Counted from the first letter of the stretch, positions 16,981 through 26,031 are shown. The stretch: 64,000 bases of DNA from Bordetella genomosp. 9 (GCF_002261425.1 NZ_NEVJ01000003.1:744001-808000); one strand, 5' to 3'. Notes: a model not told the origin generated them from the letters alone. Numbers and translations: made by a program.

Positions 16981-17484
16981 ATGGCCAACCCTTCCGATAT
17001 GCTGCGGCTCGTGCCCGGCCACGATACCGTCGGGCCTGCCATGCAATGGCTGGAGGCGATCGCCGAACGCGAGTCCTGGCCCGAGCGCAGCCGCTTCGCG
17101 TTGACGCTCAGCATGGACGAAGCGTTGACCAATGTGCTGTCGTACGCGTTCGGCGCGAGCGCGGCGAACGCCGGCACGGATGCGGCGGCCACGGCCGCGG
17201 ACGCCGCGGACGCCAAGGACGTCCGGACGGGTCCGGCGTCCGCCGCCGCGCCGGCGGTGGTGCTGGCCTACCGCCGCCTGGGCGACGACCTGTGCCTGGA
17301 GATCGCCGACAATGGCCGGCCCTACGATCCGACGGCGTGGTCGCCGGCCCCGCTGGCCCGCACGCTGGACGAAGCCATGCCCGGCGGCCAGGGCCTGCGG
17401 CTCATGCGCCACTACCTGAAAGACCTGCGCTACCGGCGCGACGACGGCTGGAACCGGCTGACGCTGGTCGCCGGGCACGGTTAG
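16981..17484 (+). CDS. RsbW-like serine kinase / anti-sigma regulatory factor
   Basis: HATPase_c_2 protein, about 167 residues from the ATG at 16981; the open frame extends upstream without a clear start. The N-box is present in SMDEALTNVLSYAF (Glu47, Asn51), the G1 box in DNGRPYDP (Asp110), and the G2 region in GGQGLRLMRHYLKDLRYRRDDG. These are the ATP-binding features of anti-sigma kinases that phosphorylate STAS antagonists. An Ala-rich insert (about residues 58-88) separates the N-box from the next strand and is likely a loop. It is divergent from the STAS gene and is followed after four bases by alanine racemase. No sigma factor gene is in the window, so the controlled target is unknown. 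Confidence 0.88.
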   Translation: MANPSDMLRLVPGHDTVGPAMQWLEAIAERESWPERSRFALTLSMDEALTNVLSYAFGASAANAGTDAAATAADAADAKDVRTGPASAAAPAVVLAYRRLGDDLCLEIADNGRPYDPTAWSPAPLARTLDEAMPGGQGLRLMRHYLKDLRYRRDDGWNRLTLVAGHG

Positions 17485-17488
17485 CGCC

Positions 17489-18673
17489 ATGGACGGCAAC
17501 GCCATCGGTCTGCGCGTGCATGCCCGGGTGGACGCCGCCGCGATCGCCCACAACCTGGCCGCGCTGCGCGCAAGGCTGGGACCGGCATCGGCGACGCGCA
17601 TCTGGGCCACGGTCAAGGCCGACGCCTACGGACACGGCCTGCATCGCGTCCTGCCCGGCCTGGCCGGCGCCGACGGCCTGGCGGTCAGCCAGCTGGCCGA
17701 CGCGCGCGCCTGCCGCGCCGCCGGCTGGAACGGCCCCCTGCTGGTCCTCGGCGGACTGCTGGACGCGGAGGAAGCACAACGCCTGGCCTTGCCGGACTTG
17801 CACCTGGCCTTGTCGCACGACAGGCACATCGACTGGCTGGCCGGCGTCCCTTCCTGCGCCGCGCCGCCCTGGATCTGGCTGCGCTACGCGGGCGATATCG
17901 GATACACGGGCTTCGATGACGCCGGATATGCCGAGGCCTATCGGCGTTGCGCGGTACTGGCGCGCCAGGGCCGCATCGCGGGCATCGGCCATTTGAATCA
18001 CTACGGCCGCGCGGAACAGCCCGATGGCATCGCGCAGGCCGACGCGCGTTTCCAGGCCCTGATACGCGATCTGCCGGGTCCGCGCAGCTTCTGCAATTCG
18101 GCGGCGCTGCTGCGCCATCCGGACGCCGCGCGATCGACCGATTGGGTCCGCCCAGGCATCGCGTTGTATGGCGCCAGCCCGCTGCCCGATATCGACGGAC
18201 CGGCGCTGGGGCTCATACCGGCGATGTCGCTGCATACACGCATCATCGGTATCCGCGACGTCGCCCGGGGAGAACGGCTCGGCTACAACGGCAACATCGT
18301 CGCGGCCGCGCCCATGCGCGTGGGCATGGTGGCCAGCGGCTATGGCGACGGCTATCCGCGCCGCGTGCCCGCGGGCACGCCGGTGCTGGTCGACGGCCAT
18401 ACCGCGGCCATGCTGGGCGCGGTGACGATGGACCTGATCCCGGTCGACCTGACCGGCCTGCCGCCGGTCGCCATCGGCGCGCCCGTCGTGCTATGGGGCA
18501 CGCCCGAGCTGCCGGTCGAAAAGGTGGCGCGGCATATGGGCACGATCGCGGCGGAACTCCTGACGTCGCTGACGCCACGCGTCCCCGTCATACCGGTGCC
18601 AATGGCCGAGCCGGACGACCTGGAGCAAAAATCAAAAATATCAGGGTCGCCGCCAGATAGACCACGCCGGTAA
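17489..18673 (+). CDS. alr: Alanine racemase
   Basis: 394 residues, PLP-dependent fold III racemase. Lys43 in TVKADAYGHGL is the PLP Schiff-base lysine. Tyr266 in RLGYNGN is the second catalytic base. GYGDGYPRR and MLGAVTMDLIPVDLT match the C-terminal beta domain. It interconverts L- and D-alanine for peptidoglycan. It starts four bases after the RsbW-like gene, so the two appear co-transcribed, an unexpected pairing. The last 86 bases overlap the convergent MFS gene, and the C-terminal tail (about 25 residues) is basic and probably not part of the fold. Confidence 0.92.
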   Translation: MDGNAIGLRVHARVDAAAIAHNLAALRARLGPASATRIWATVKADAYGHGLHRVLPGLAGADGLAVSQLADARACRAAGWNGPLLVLGGLLDAEEAQRLALPDLHLALSHDRHIDWLAGVPSCAAPPWIWLRYAGDIGYTGFDDAGYAEAYRRCAVLARQGRIAGIGHLNHYGRAEQPDGIAQADARFQALIRDLPGPRSFCNSAALLRHPDAARSTDWVRPGIALYGASPLPDIDGPALGLIPAMSLHTRIIGIRDVARGERLGYNGNIVAAAPMRVGMVASGYGDGYPRRVPAGTPVLVDGHTAAMLGAVTMDLIPVDLTGLPPVAIGAPVVLWGTPELPVEKVARHMGTIAAELLTSLTPRVPVIPVPMAEPDDLEQKSKISGSPPDRPRR

Positions 18674-21146
18674 TGGCCAGGCTGGCGCCCATGCCGGCGG
18701 TGCCGAACAGCGCGCCCACCATCAGCGGACCGGCCATCTGCCCCAGCTTGTCGGCCGCGCGCATGACGCTGGTCGCGCCGGCCGCGCCGTAATCCTGGAC
18801 GTCAGGCAGCGCCAGCATGTACGGCGACTGCGAGGCGCCGGCAAAACAGCTGGCCAGCGCCAGCAACAAGACGGCGAGCGCCGCGGCCGGCAGGCCGCTG
18901 TTGAAGTACAGCCCCAGCATGCCGACGCTGCCGATCAGGCCGCCGAGCACGATCCAGCCTTTTTTCGACGGCGACCGGTCGACCAGCCGGCCCATCATGG
19001 GCCCGATGTAGATAACGCATAAGCCATAGATCATCAGTACCCGGCCGATACTGGACGCCGCCACGCCGGCGGCCTCCAGGTAGAGCGGCAGCGCGAAGGA
19101 CAGCAGGCCGACCTGCGCGATGGAAAACGGGATGACGCTGCCCAGGAGCAGCAGGCCGAAATCGCGCGTGAGGACCAGCCGCGCGGCGCGCGCCACGGGC
19201 CGGGGCGGGTCCGCACGGACCGACAAGGGAGCGCGCTGCATATACGGCCGCATCAGCACCAGGACGCCCAGGACCGGCACCATCATCATCACGGCGCTGA
19301 TGCCGAACACCAGCCGGAAACCCAGCTGTTCCATCAGCATGGCGCCCACCGCGGCGCCGGTCAGGTGTCCGGCGAACAATCCCGCGATCACGCTCGTCAT
19401 ATTGCGTCCGCGGTACATCGGACTGCTGCGCGTGACGATGAAGCCTTGCAGGCCCATCCATGCCAATCCGTACCCCAGCCCGACCAGCCCGCGCGCGGCG
19501 GCGAACATCGGCAGATTGGCCGCCAGCGCGCAGGCCAGCATGCCGGCGAAGGATACGCCCAGCCCGATCAGCACCGGCACTTGCCAGCCCTTGCGATCCG
19601 TCAGGCGGCCGGCCAGCAATGCCGTCAACAGGCCGCATCCCATCTCCACCGAAATCGGCAGCGCCAGCAGCAGATTGGCCGGCAGTTCCAGGCCGCCCGA
19701 GGGCAGGCTGCGCGCATAGAGCGGCAGGAAACCCAGCGGCATGGCCCAGGCGAACAGGAAGCCGAACATGACCGGCCGGGCGATGCGGCCGATGTCGGAG
19801 GTATTGCGCAAGCCCGCCGGCGCGCTGTCCTCTCCTGGCATACGGAAGCCGCGATTCAGCAGCAGCGACAGCAGCAGGAGCATTTCCACCGCCGCGACCA
19901 GCGCGACCGCGACGACGGTCGCCGCATCCAGCATGCGGCTGCGCACGCCGCGCGCCAGCACATCCTCGGACAGCCGGACCACCAGGCTGCCCCGCGCCTG
20001 CGGATGCGACGCGCCCTGGCCCAGGGGCAGCACCAGCGTCAGGTCATCGGCGTTTGCCTTCGACGGCGCATCGGTTGCCGGCAGGCTGCCGCGGGCGTCG
20101 GCCCGATTGAGTGTGCGGCCATCGGCGGCGACCAGATCGATCTCGCGTATCGCGGGAAAGGTCGCGGCGAGCCGCTGGAACGGGGCTTCGATGCCGCGCA
20201 GCTTGTCCAGGTCGATGCCATAGCCCAGGATGCGATCCAGGTCGTGTTGCAGGCCGTCGGCCAGGACGGCGACATTGCCGCGCGTGACACTCAGCCAGCC
20301 TGTCCGGAAGGCGTTCACGGTATAGGCGGCATAGATGCCCTGCGCCAGTACCAGCGCAACCAGCGGTACGACGAAGCGCGACCGGCCGCCCGCCACCAGG
20401 GTATTGAGCGGCACGACGTAGCGGAAGACGGCCGCCAGCGCCAGGCCGACCGCGGCCGTCACCGCCAGCAGCACGGCCAGGTTGCGCAGCAAAATGGCAT
20501 GCGCGGCGGCGCTGTCGCGCGTGGCCGACACGACCAGCGCGCCCGTCGCGTCCAGGTCCGGCACGATCGCGCCGGGCGTGGGGCTACCCGGCGCGGTTGC
20601 GTCCGGCGCGGTTGGGTCCGACGCGGTGGCGCTCGGCGCAGCGGCGCGCGCCGTCTCCGCGCCGCCACGCAGGCGCACCGCGACGGTGAGCAAGCCGTCG
20701 TCCGTGCTCATCAACGCGCCCGAGGCGCGCCGCGCGACGCCCTCCGGCAAGGGCTCGGACACGGGCTGGAACAAGGCGCGCGCCAGCGCCGCGGCGCCGG
20801 CGGGTTCGCCCACCGACGCGACTCCGCCGCCATCCGGCAGCGACACCCCCACGCCGACGATGTCGCCGGCATCGTGGGTGCCGTCGCTGAGCAATTGCCG
20901 CAGGCCGAAGAACTGCGCCAGCGGCTTACCCAGCCGCAAGCCGTTTTCGATATTGCCGGCGATCTGCTGCGCGGCGACTTCCACCCGGTCGGCCGTGGTA
21001 TCCGCGATCAGCCGATTCAGGGCGGACAGGCTCAACGCGCCGATCAGCGCTTGCGCCAGCAGCAACATCGCCAGGCAGGCCAGCGTGACTTCCAGTACGG
21101 GGCGGCGGCGCAAGCCGTCCAAAACACGCTGCAGCGGCTCGCGCAT
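18588..21146 (-). CDS. MFS transporter fused to an N-terminal membrane sensor
   Basis: 852 residues from the ATG at 21146, about twice the usual MFS length. Residues 1-445 are not transporter. TM1 is around 17-40, then a periplasmic part to about 215, TM2 and TM3 near 218-272, a second extracytoplasmic stretch of about 120 residues (LSVTRGNVAVLADGLQHDL, IREIDLVAADGRTLNRAD) that looks like a Cache-type sensor, and TM4 near 400-425. Residues about 446-845 form a 12-helix MFS domain (PVMFGFLFAWAMPLGFLPLY, GYGLAWMGLQGFIVTRSSP). The gene is divergent from the SpoIIE phosphatase, whose sensor has a similar layout. A GTG at 21188 is a less likely start. The fusion suggests transport tied to sensing; the ligand is unknown. 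Confidence 0.85.
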   Translation of the reverse strand: MREPLQRVLDGLRRRPVLEVTLACLAMLLLAQALIGALSLSALNRLIADTTADRVEVAAQQIAGNIENGLRLGKPLAQFFGLRQLLSDGTHDAGDIVGVGVSLPDGGGVASVGEPAGAAALARALFQPVSEPLPEGVARRASGALMSTDDGLLTVAVRLRGGAETARAAAPSATASDPTAPDATAPGSPTPGAIVPDLDATGALVVSATRDSAAAHAILLRNLAVLLAVTAAVGLALAAVFRYVVPLNTLVAGGRSRFVVPLVALVLAQGIYAAYTVNAFRTGWLSVTRGNVAVLADGLQHDLDRILGYGIDLDKLRGIEAPFQRLAATFPAIREIDLVAADGRTLNRADARGSLPATDAPSKANADDLTLVLPLGQGASHPQARGSLVVRLSEDVLARGVRSRMLDAATVVAVALVAAVEMLLLLSLLLNRGFRMPGEDSAPAGLRNTSDIGRIARPVMFGFLFAWAMPLGFLPLYARSLPSGGLELPANLLLALPISVEMGCGLLTALLAGRLTDRKGWQVPVLIGLGVSFAGMLACALAANLPMFAAARGLVGLGYGLAWMGLQGFIVTRSSPMYRGRNMTSVIAGLFAGHLTGAAVGAMLMEQLGFRLVFGISAVMMMVPVLGVLVLMRPYMQRAPLSVRADPPRPVARAARLVLTRDFGLLLLGSVIPFSIAQVGLLSFALPLYLEAAGVAASSIGRVLMIYGLCVIYIGPMMGRLVDRSPSKKGWIVLGGLIGSVGMLGLYFNSGLPAAALAVLLLALASCFAGASQSPYMLALPDVQDYGAAGATSVMRAADKLGQMAGPLMVGALFGTAGMGASLAITGVVYLAATLIFLIFAPGRPARPLAPV

Positions 21147-21165
21147 CGATGATCCCAGGGCCAAA

Positions 21166-21190
21166 ACTGACACACACGACTGACACACAC
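21166..21190. repeat. Tandem 13-base direct repeat in a divergent promoter
   Basis: ACTGACACACAC occurs at 21166-21177 and again at 21179-21190, a 13-base period. It lies between the divergent MFS-sensor and SpoIIE genes, 20-44 bases before the MFS ATG. It may be a paired activator or repressor site; if the GTG at 21188 were the real start it would be coding, but that start lacks support. Confidence 0.5.
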
Positions 21191-21270
21191 AACGCGTTGA
21201 ATCTTATTTACACTTGTCGAGTTTTGCATCAGTTTTTTGAGGTGCAATCACAATCTTTCCACCGGCGCCC

Positions 21271-23274
21271 ATGTTCTCGCGTTCCCTGCGCAACAAGATC
21301 TTCCTTCTGGTCGTCGCGATCCTGCTGGTGGTGGCAGCGTTCATCATGCTGACCAGCCGGCGCGACGTCACGCGCACGGTATCCGCCAGCGAGCAGCATG
21401 CGGTCAGCAACATCATGGACCTGATCCAGCGCGACATCGAAGCGCGCTGGTCCGCCCTGCTCGACGACAAGGTCAGCATGGTGCGCAACGGTCGCCGCCA
21501 ATTGCTGCAAACCGGCAACATCGTGGCCTCGGTGCTGGCCGGCTACGCCGACATGGCGGACCGCGGCGTCGTGAGCCTGGGCGCGGCCAAGGGCATGGCG
21601 CGCGCCTGGGTCAACCACCTGAACCTGGGCCAGCGCAGCTACGCCTTCCTCTACGACGCCCAGGGCCAGGTCCTGGCCAGCGGCAATCCCGCCATGATCG
21701 ATGGCGATCTCTCGGGCATCACCGATTTCAAGGGCCGTCCCCTGGCCAGCGCGCTCTACGAGGAAAGCCATACCTCCGGCTACGGTTTCGCCATCTACCG
21801 TTGGCCGGCCGGCGACGCGCGGGACCCCGAGCCGCGCTACGCCTACTTCGGCTACTTCCGCCCATGGGACTGGGTCATCGCGATCAGCGACAGCGTGCAG
21901 GACGTCATCGAACAGGTCGACACGCGCCGCGAGCAGATGCGCAGCGCCCTGCGCGACACCCTGTCGCGCCTGACGCTGGCACGCTCAGGTTTCGTTTTCA
22001 TTACCGCGGACGACGACGAAGCCGTGGTGCCGCCGCCCGCGCGCGCCGCCGGCCTGCTCGATACGCGCGACACCCGCAGCGGCAAGACCCTGCGCGAGCT
22101 GCTGCGCGGCGTGACGGCCACGGAGTCCACGCAGATCATCGACTTCGATGCCGGCCGCGATGCGCAGCACATCGAAGCCCTGCGCTTCAAGCCGCTGGGT
22201 TGGACGGTGGTCGCGGTGGTGCCCGAAAGCGACTTCGCCGCGCCGGCGACGGCAGTGCTGAACCGGCAGGCCATGATCTTCGGCCTGACGCTGTTGCTGG
22301 CGCTGCTGTGCGCCTGGCCGGTGGCGGCGCACATCGTGCGTCCGTTGCGCACGCTGACGCGCTATGCGCGAGAATTGCCCAAGCAGGACCTGACCGCGCC
22401 ATCGGCGGTGCCGACGCATATCGCCGACCTGCCCCGGCGGTATCACGACGAAACGGGCCGCCTGGCGGCGTCTTTCCTGTTCATGGACAAGCGCCTGCGC
22501 GAAAACGTCGCGCGCCTGATGCAGGAAACCACCGCCCGCGAGCGTTTCGAAAGCGAACTGAACATCGCGCGCGCCATCCAGCTGGGCCTGCTGCCCGTGC
22601 CGCTGCAGACCGAGGTGCTGGCACGCGCCGACCTGTATGCGGTCATGCAGCCCGCCAAGGAGGTCGGCGGCGACCTCTACGATTATTTCCTGCTGCCGAA
22701 CGGCAAGCTGTGCCTGGCGATCGGCGATGTGTCGGACAAGGGCGTGCCGGCCGCGCTGTTCATGGCGGTGACCCGCACGCTGATCCGCGCCACGGCCGAA
22801 GACGAGACCGATCCCGCCGCCATCATGGCGCGCGTCAACAATCGCCTGTCGGAGAACAATCCCAACCTGATGTTCGTGACGCTGCTGCTGGGCGTCCTGG
22901 ACCTGGACACCGGCGAGCTGCAGTGGGCCAACGCGGGACATCCGCCGCCGGTGCTGGTCGGCGCCGACGGCGGCGTCCGCCTGCTGGAAGGCCGCAGCGG
23001 TCCGGCCTGCGGCGTCCAGGAAGACCTGCACTATCGCACCCTGACGGCGCAACTGGACGCGGGTGAAACCCTGGTCGGCTATACCGACGGCGTCACCGAC
23101 GCCACCAACGCGCTGGGCGGCCACTATGGCGCCGAGCGCATGATCAACACGCTTGCCCGCCCGGGCGCCGACGCCACCCGCCTGACCGAACGCCTGCTGG
23201 ACGACATCCACGCTTATGCGAAGGGCGTCGAGCAGACCGATGACATCACCCTGATCGTGATACGCCGTCCATGA
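21271..23274 (+). CDS. SpoIIE-family PP2C phosphatase with periplasmic sensor and HAMP
   Basis: 667 residues. Order: TM1 (about 9-27), an extracytoplasmic region of about 300 residues with two Cache-like repeats (YAFLYDAQGQVLASGNP and the ...WDWVIAISDSV end of the first, SGFVFITADD and PLGWTVVAVVPES of the second), TM2 (about 333-352), HAMP (about 353-405), a linker coiled coil, and a PP2C domain. Metal-binding residues are present: Asp468 in GGDLYDYF, Asp486 in GDVSDKG and Asp657/658 in TDDITLIV. It should dephosphorylate a STAS antagonist in response to a periplasmic signal, as RsbU/RsbP-type proteins do. The next gene starts within its stop codon. Confidence 0.92.
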   Translation: MFSRSLRNKIFLLVVAILLVVAAFIMLTSRRDVTRTVSASEQHAVSNIMDLIQRDIEARWSALLDDKVSMVRNGRRQLLQTGNIVASVLAGYADMADRGVVSLGAAKGMARAWVNHLNLGQRSYAFLYDAQGQVLASGNPAMIDGDLSGITDFKGRPLASALYEESHTSGYGFAIYRWPAGDARDPEPRYAYFGYFRPWDWVIAISDSVQDVIEQVDTRREQMRSALRDTLSRLTLARSGFVFITADDDEAVVPPPARAAGLLDTRDTRSGKTLRELLRGVTATESTQIIDFDAGRDAQHIEALRFKPLGWTVVAVVPESDFAAPATAVLNRQAMIFGLTLLLALLCAWPVAAHIVRPLRTLTRYARELPKQDLTAPSAVPTHIADLPRRYHDETGRLAASFLFMDKRLRENVARLMQETTARERFESELNIARAIQLGLLPVPLQTEVLARADLYAVMQPAKEVGGDLYDYFLLPNGKLCLAIGDVSDKGVPAALFMAVTRTLIRATAEDETDPAAIMARVNNRLSENNPNLMFVTLLLGVLDLDTGELQWANAGHPPPVLVGADGGVRLLEGRSGPACGVQEDLHYRTLTAQLDAGETLVGYTDGVTDATNALGGHYGAERMINTLARPGADATRLTERLLDDIHAYAKGVEQTDDITLIVIRRP

Positions 23275-24470
23275 TGAAACGCCTGCTCTGCCTGATGATG
23301 TCCTGGGTGCTGGCCCAAGCCGTCGGCGCCCAGCCTGCCCCGCCTACCACGCCCGCGCCTTCCCCGGCCGCGGCGGTTACGCCGTCGGCCGCGCCAGCGG
23401 TGCAGGTCTTCCCGACCACGCTGAAGCCGCGCGCGGACGGCCGCAAGTGGCGCCTGGGCTATTTCGAAAGCGGCGACTACAGCGAATACCCGCGCACCCT
23501 GCGCGTGATCGTCGCGGGCCTGCAGCAACTGGGCTGGGTGACGGTGCCGGCCATACCGGACGGCCTGAGCGGCCACCAGATCTGGCAATTCCTGGCCGAC
23601 CATGCGCGCAGCGACGTATTGGAATTCGTCGCCGACGCGTGGTGGCAGCCCGGCAACTTCGACGCCAGCAAACGCCCCGCCGTGCGGCAGGCCATCCAGG
23701 ACCGTCTACGCCAACGCGGCGATATCGACCTGATCATCGCCATGGGCACGCTGGCCGGCCAGGACATGGCGACGCTGGGCGCGCCGGTGCCGACCGTGGT
23801 GGCGTCGACCAGCGATGCCGTCGGCGCGCACATCGTCAAGAGCGCGCAGGACAGCGGCCTGGACAATCTGCACGCGCGCGTGCAGCCGGAACGCTACCAG
23901 CGCCAGGTCCGGCTGTTCCATGACATCGTGCCGTTCAAGACCCTGGGCCTGGTGTACGACGACAGCCCCGAAGGCCGCACCTATGCCGCCGTCGATGCCG
24001 TCGAACAGGTGGCGCGCGAGCTGCACTTCACCGTGCGCAGCTGCAATGCGCGCGCCAACGGCATCCCGCAGGAAGAAGCCACGCGCAACGCGCTGGCCTG
24101 CTATCGCGAAGTCGCGCCGCAGGTGGACGCGGTCTACGTGACGGTGCACCGCGGCATCACGCCCGACAGCGTGGCCGACGTCGCGCAGATACTGCGCCAG
24201 GCCAAGGTGCCCAGTTTTTCCATGCTCGGTTCCGAGGAAGTCAAGAAAGGCATCCTGATGAGCCTGGCCCAGGCGGATTACTCGTACGTCGGCCTGTTCT
24301 ATGCCGAAACGATCGCCCGCATCTTCAACGGCGCGCGGCCGCGGCAGTTGAACCAGATCTGGATAGACCCGGCGAAGATCGCGCTGAACCTGGAGACCGC
24401 GCGCATCATCGGCTTCGATCCGCCCGTCGATATCCTGCTGGCGGCCGACGAGGTCTACGAGCGGCGCTGA
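23271..24470 (+). CDS. ABC-type substrate-binding protein coupled to the SpoIIE gene
   Basis: 399 residues with a signal peptide (MMKRLLCLMMSWVLAQAVGA) followed by a Pro/Ala-rich linker to about residue 50. The rest is a periplasmic binding protein of the ABC_sub_bind type: WRLGYFESGDYSEYPRT, IDLIIAMGTLAGQDMATLG, VVASTSDAVGAHIV, KTLGLVYDDSPEGRTYAAV and PSFSMLGSEEVKKGILM. Such proteins normally feed ABC permeases, but no permease or ATPase is nearby. Its ATG overlaps the phosphatase stop codon, implying translational coupling, so it probably supplies ligand information to the phosphatase sensor. This functional link is inferred. Confidence 0.87.
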   Translation: MMKRLLCLMMSWVLAQAVGAQPAPPTTPAPSPAAAVTPSAAPAVQVFPTTLKPRADGRKWRLGYFESGDYSEYPRTLRVIVAGLQQLGWVTVPAIPDGLSGHQIWQFLADHARSDVLEFVADAWWQPGNFDASKRPAVRQAIQDRLRQRGDIDLIIAMGTLAGQDMATLGAPVPTVVASTSDAVGAHIVKSAQDSGLDNLHARVQPERYQRQVRLFHDIVPFKTLGLVYDDSPEGRTYAAVDAVEQVARELHFTVRSCNARANGIPQEEATRNALACYREVAPQVDAVYVTVHRGITPDSVADVAQILRQAKVPSFSMLGSEEVKKGILMSLAQADYSYVGLFYAETIARIFNGARPRQLNQIWIDPAKIALNLETARIIGFDPPVDILLAADEVYERR

Positions 24471-24479
24471 GCCCGCACG

Positions 24480-24499
24480 GGCACGGCGCTTTGCGTGCC
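24480..24499. terminator. Stem-loop between convergent genes
   Basis: GGCACG at 24480-24485 pairs with CGTGCC at 24494-24499 around an eight-base loop, between the convergent binding-protein and GCS2-type genes. There is no following T-run. It may serve as a shared bidirectional end. Confidence 0.3.
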
Positions 24500-24503
24500 G
24501 GTC

Positions 24504-26000
24504 TCAGGCGCCCGGCACGCGAAGCGCGCGCCACGCGTAAACCGCGCGCAGTTTTTCCGCCACGCCGCCTGGCGTGCGCGTCCAGAGCGCCAGCAGCCGG
24601 TCCGCGCCCGTGCGCCCGCTGGCCAGCACGTGGTCCGCATAGGCCAGCCAGTGCCGCTCGGCGGGGGGCAAGCCCTGCCCCGCGACGGCCACGACGTCGC
24701 CCGCCAGCGCGCGCACGCGCTCGTCATCCAGCGCCGAGCGAATGGCCGTCGTGCGCATGCCCCGCAAATCCAGCCAGCCCCAGTCGCGCACCAGGTCTTC
24801 GGCCGCGTCCAGGTTGCGCAGCAGGCCCAGCTGCAGGGCCGATGCCGCCATCGGCGCGCGGCCGGCGACCTCGGCGCCGGCTTCGTCGCAAAGCTGGCGA
24901 TCGGGGAACACCGCGCCGGGCGCGCGTCCTTCGATATAGCCATCCACGCCCAGGCTGGCATACAGCGCTTCGATGCCTCCCGGACGCTCCCACGCCGCCA
25001 GCAGGTCCGGCAACGAGGGGCGGCTGGACAGCCTGTAGCGATAGCGCGCATCCAGGAAATGCGCGAATTGGGAATACTCGAAGTGCCCGCCGTGCGGCTT
25101 CAGCGTCACGCGTTCGCCGTTGTCGGCGCGGCGTCCTGTCCACGACGCCGCGCGCAGGAAACGGCCCAGCGAAGGATGGCCGTCCAGGTAGACGCTGGCC
25201 GCCGACTTGTATTCATCGTCGCCCTCGTCCAGCGCCAGCGGCAGCCCACGGCTGACCGTATCGGGCGCGAACATCCAGCGGAAGTAATCGCCCAGATCGG
25301 CGAAGGGCCGTTCCGGCGGCTGCTGCAGCCGGTGGTCGCCGGCGAACCGCGCATGGCGGAACATCCGGTCCCACAGCAGCATGCGGTTTTCCTTCAGGCC
25401 GGTCACCCGGCCGTCCTGCAAGGGACTATTGGCGAACAGCGCGACGAAGGCCGGCGCCAGCGCCACGATGACGTTCAGCGCGCGCGCGGCGCTGGCCACC
25501 GGCACGGCGGTGCAAGGCCCGTTCTGCGCCTTGGCGTCGATACCGACCCGATGCAGCCAGCCGCGGTGGCCCACGAGTTCGGCGTAGATGGGACGCGGCA
25601 CGCGCATGCGCAGGTAGTGGTCCGTATCGAGCGCGGCGGCCGGATGTTCGGCGACGTTCAGCACCGCGGCATCCTCGGCGGCCAGCGCGGCGCTGACGTC
25701 CGCCAGTTCCGCGCGGACCGCCGCGGCCAGCCGGTCCAGGCCGCCGGGGCCGCCCGCCACCGGCGCGAATGCCGTTTCCAGCAGGTTGTAGCCGTTGTCG
25801 TAACCGCTTTCGCCCAACGGCCCGGCGGCGGCGATGGCCCGATCGCCCACCATGGTAAGGCGGATGTCCTCGCCACGCCCCCGCTTGATGGCGGCCAGCG
25901 CGAGGGGATAGCGCTCGGCCGCATGGCTGGCGCCGCTGCCGCGGCGAACCACCACCATTTCCATCTCCAGGCCGAGCCTGGCGCCCGCCGGTTCGCGCAT
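24504..26000 (-). CDS. Glutamate-cysteine ligase family (GCS2) protein
   Basis: 498 residues. The N-terminal GLEMEMVVVRRG strand is the family's first ATP/glutamate-binding element, followed by GESGYDNGYNLLETAFAPV. The middle has LRMRVPRPIYAELVG and IDAKAQNGPCTAVPV, and a second block LKPHGGHFEYSQFAHFLDARYRY. GCS2 enzymes are carboxylate-amine ligases that join glutamate to cysteine or another amine. This is probably not the main GshA of the cell, and the amine acceptor is unknown. It has no signal peptide. It is divergent from the nucleobase permease gene, with 135 bases between. Confidence 0.8.
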   Translation of the reverse strand: MREPAGARLGLEMEMVVVRRGSGASHAAERYPLALAAIKRGRGEDIRLTMVGDRAIAAAGPLGESGYDNGYNLLETAFAPVAGGPGGLDRLAAAVRAELADVSAALAAEDAAVLNVAEHPAAALDTDHYLRMRVPRPIYAELVGHRGWLHRVGIDAKAQNGPCTAVPVASAARALNVIVALAPAFVALFANSPLQDGRVTGLKENRMLLWDRMFRHARFAGDHRLQQPPERPFADLGDYFRWMFAPDTVSRGLPLALDEGDDEYKSAASVYLDGHPSLGRFLRAASWTGRRADNGERVTLKPHGGHFEYSQFAHFLDARYRYRLSSRPSLPDLLAAWERPGGIEALYASLGVDGYIEGRAPGAVFPDRQLCDEAGAEVAGRAPMAASALQLGLLRNLDAAEDLVRDWGWLDLRGMRTTAIRSALDDERVRALAGDVVAVAGQGLPPAERHWLAYADHVLASGRTGADRLLALWTRTPGGVAEKLRAVYAWRALRVPGA

Positions 26001-26031
26001 ACCCCGCTCCCTGCCCCGACATCATCGAAGA

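Noticed and set aside
16467..23274. The partner-switching genes as the Bordetella btr type III regulators.
   Set aside because: The kinds of protein match, but the neighbours (fimbria, alr, MFS-sensor) and the absence of a btrS-like sigma factor argue for a paralogous system.
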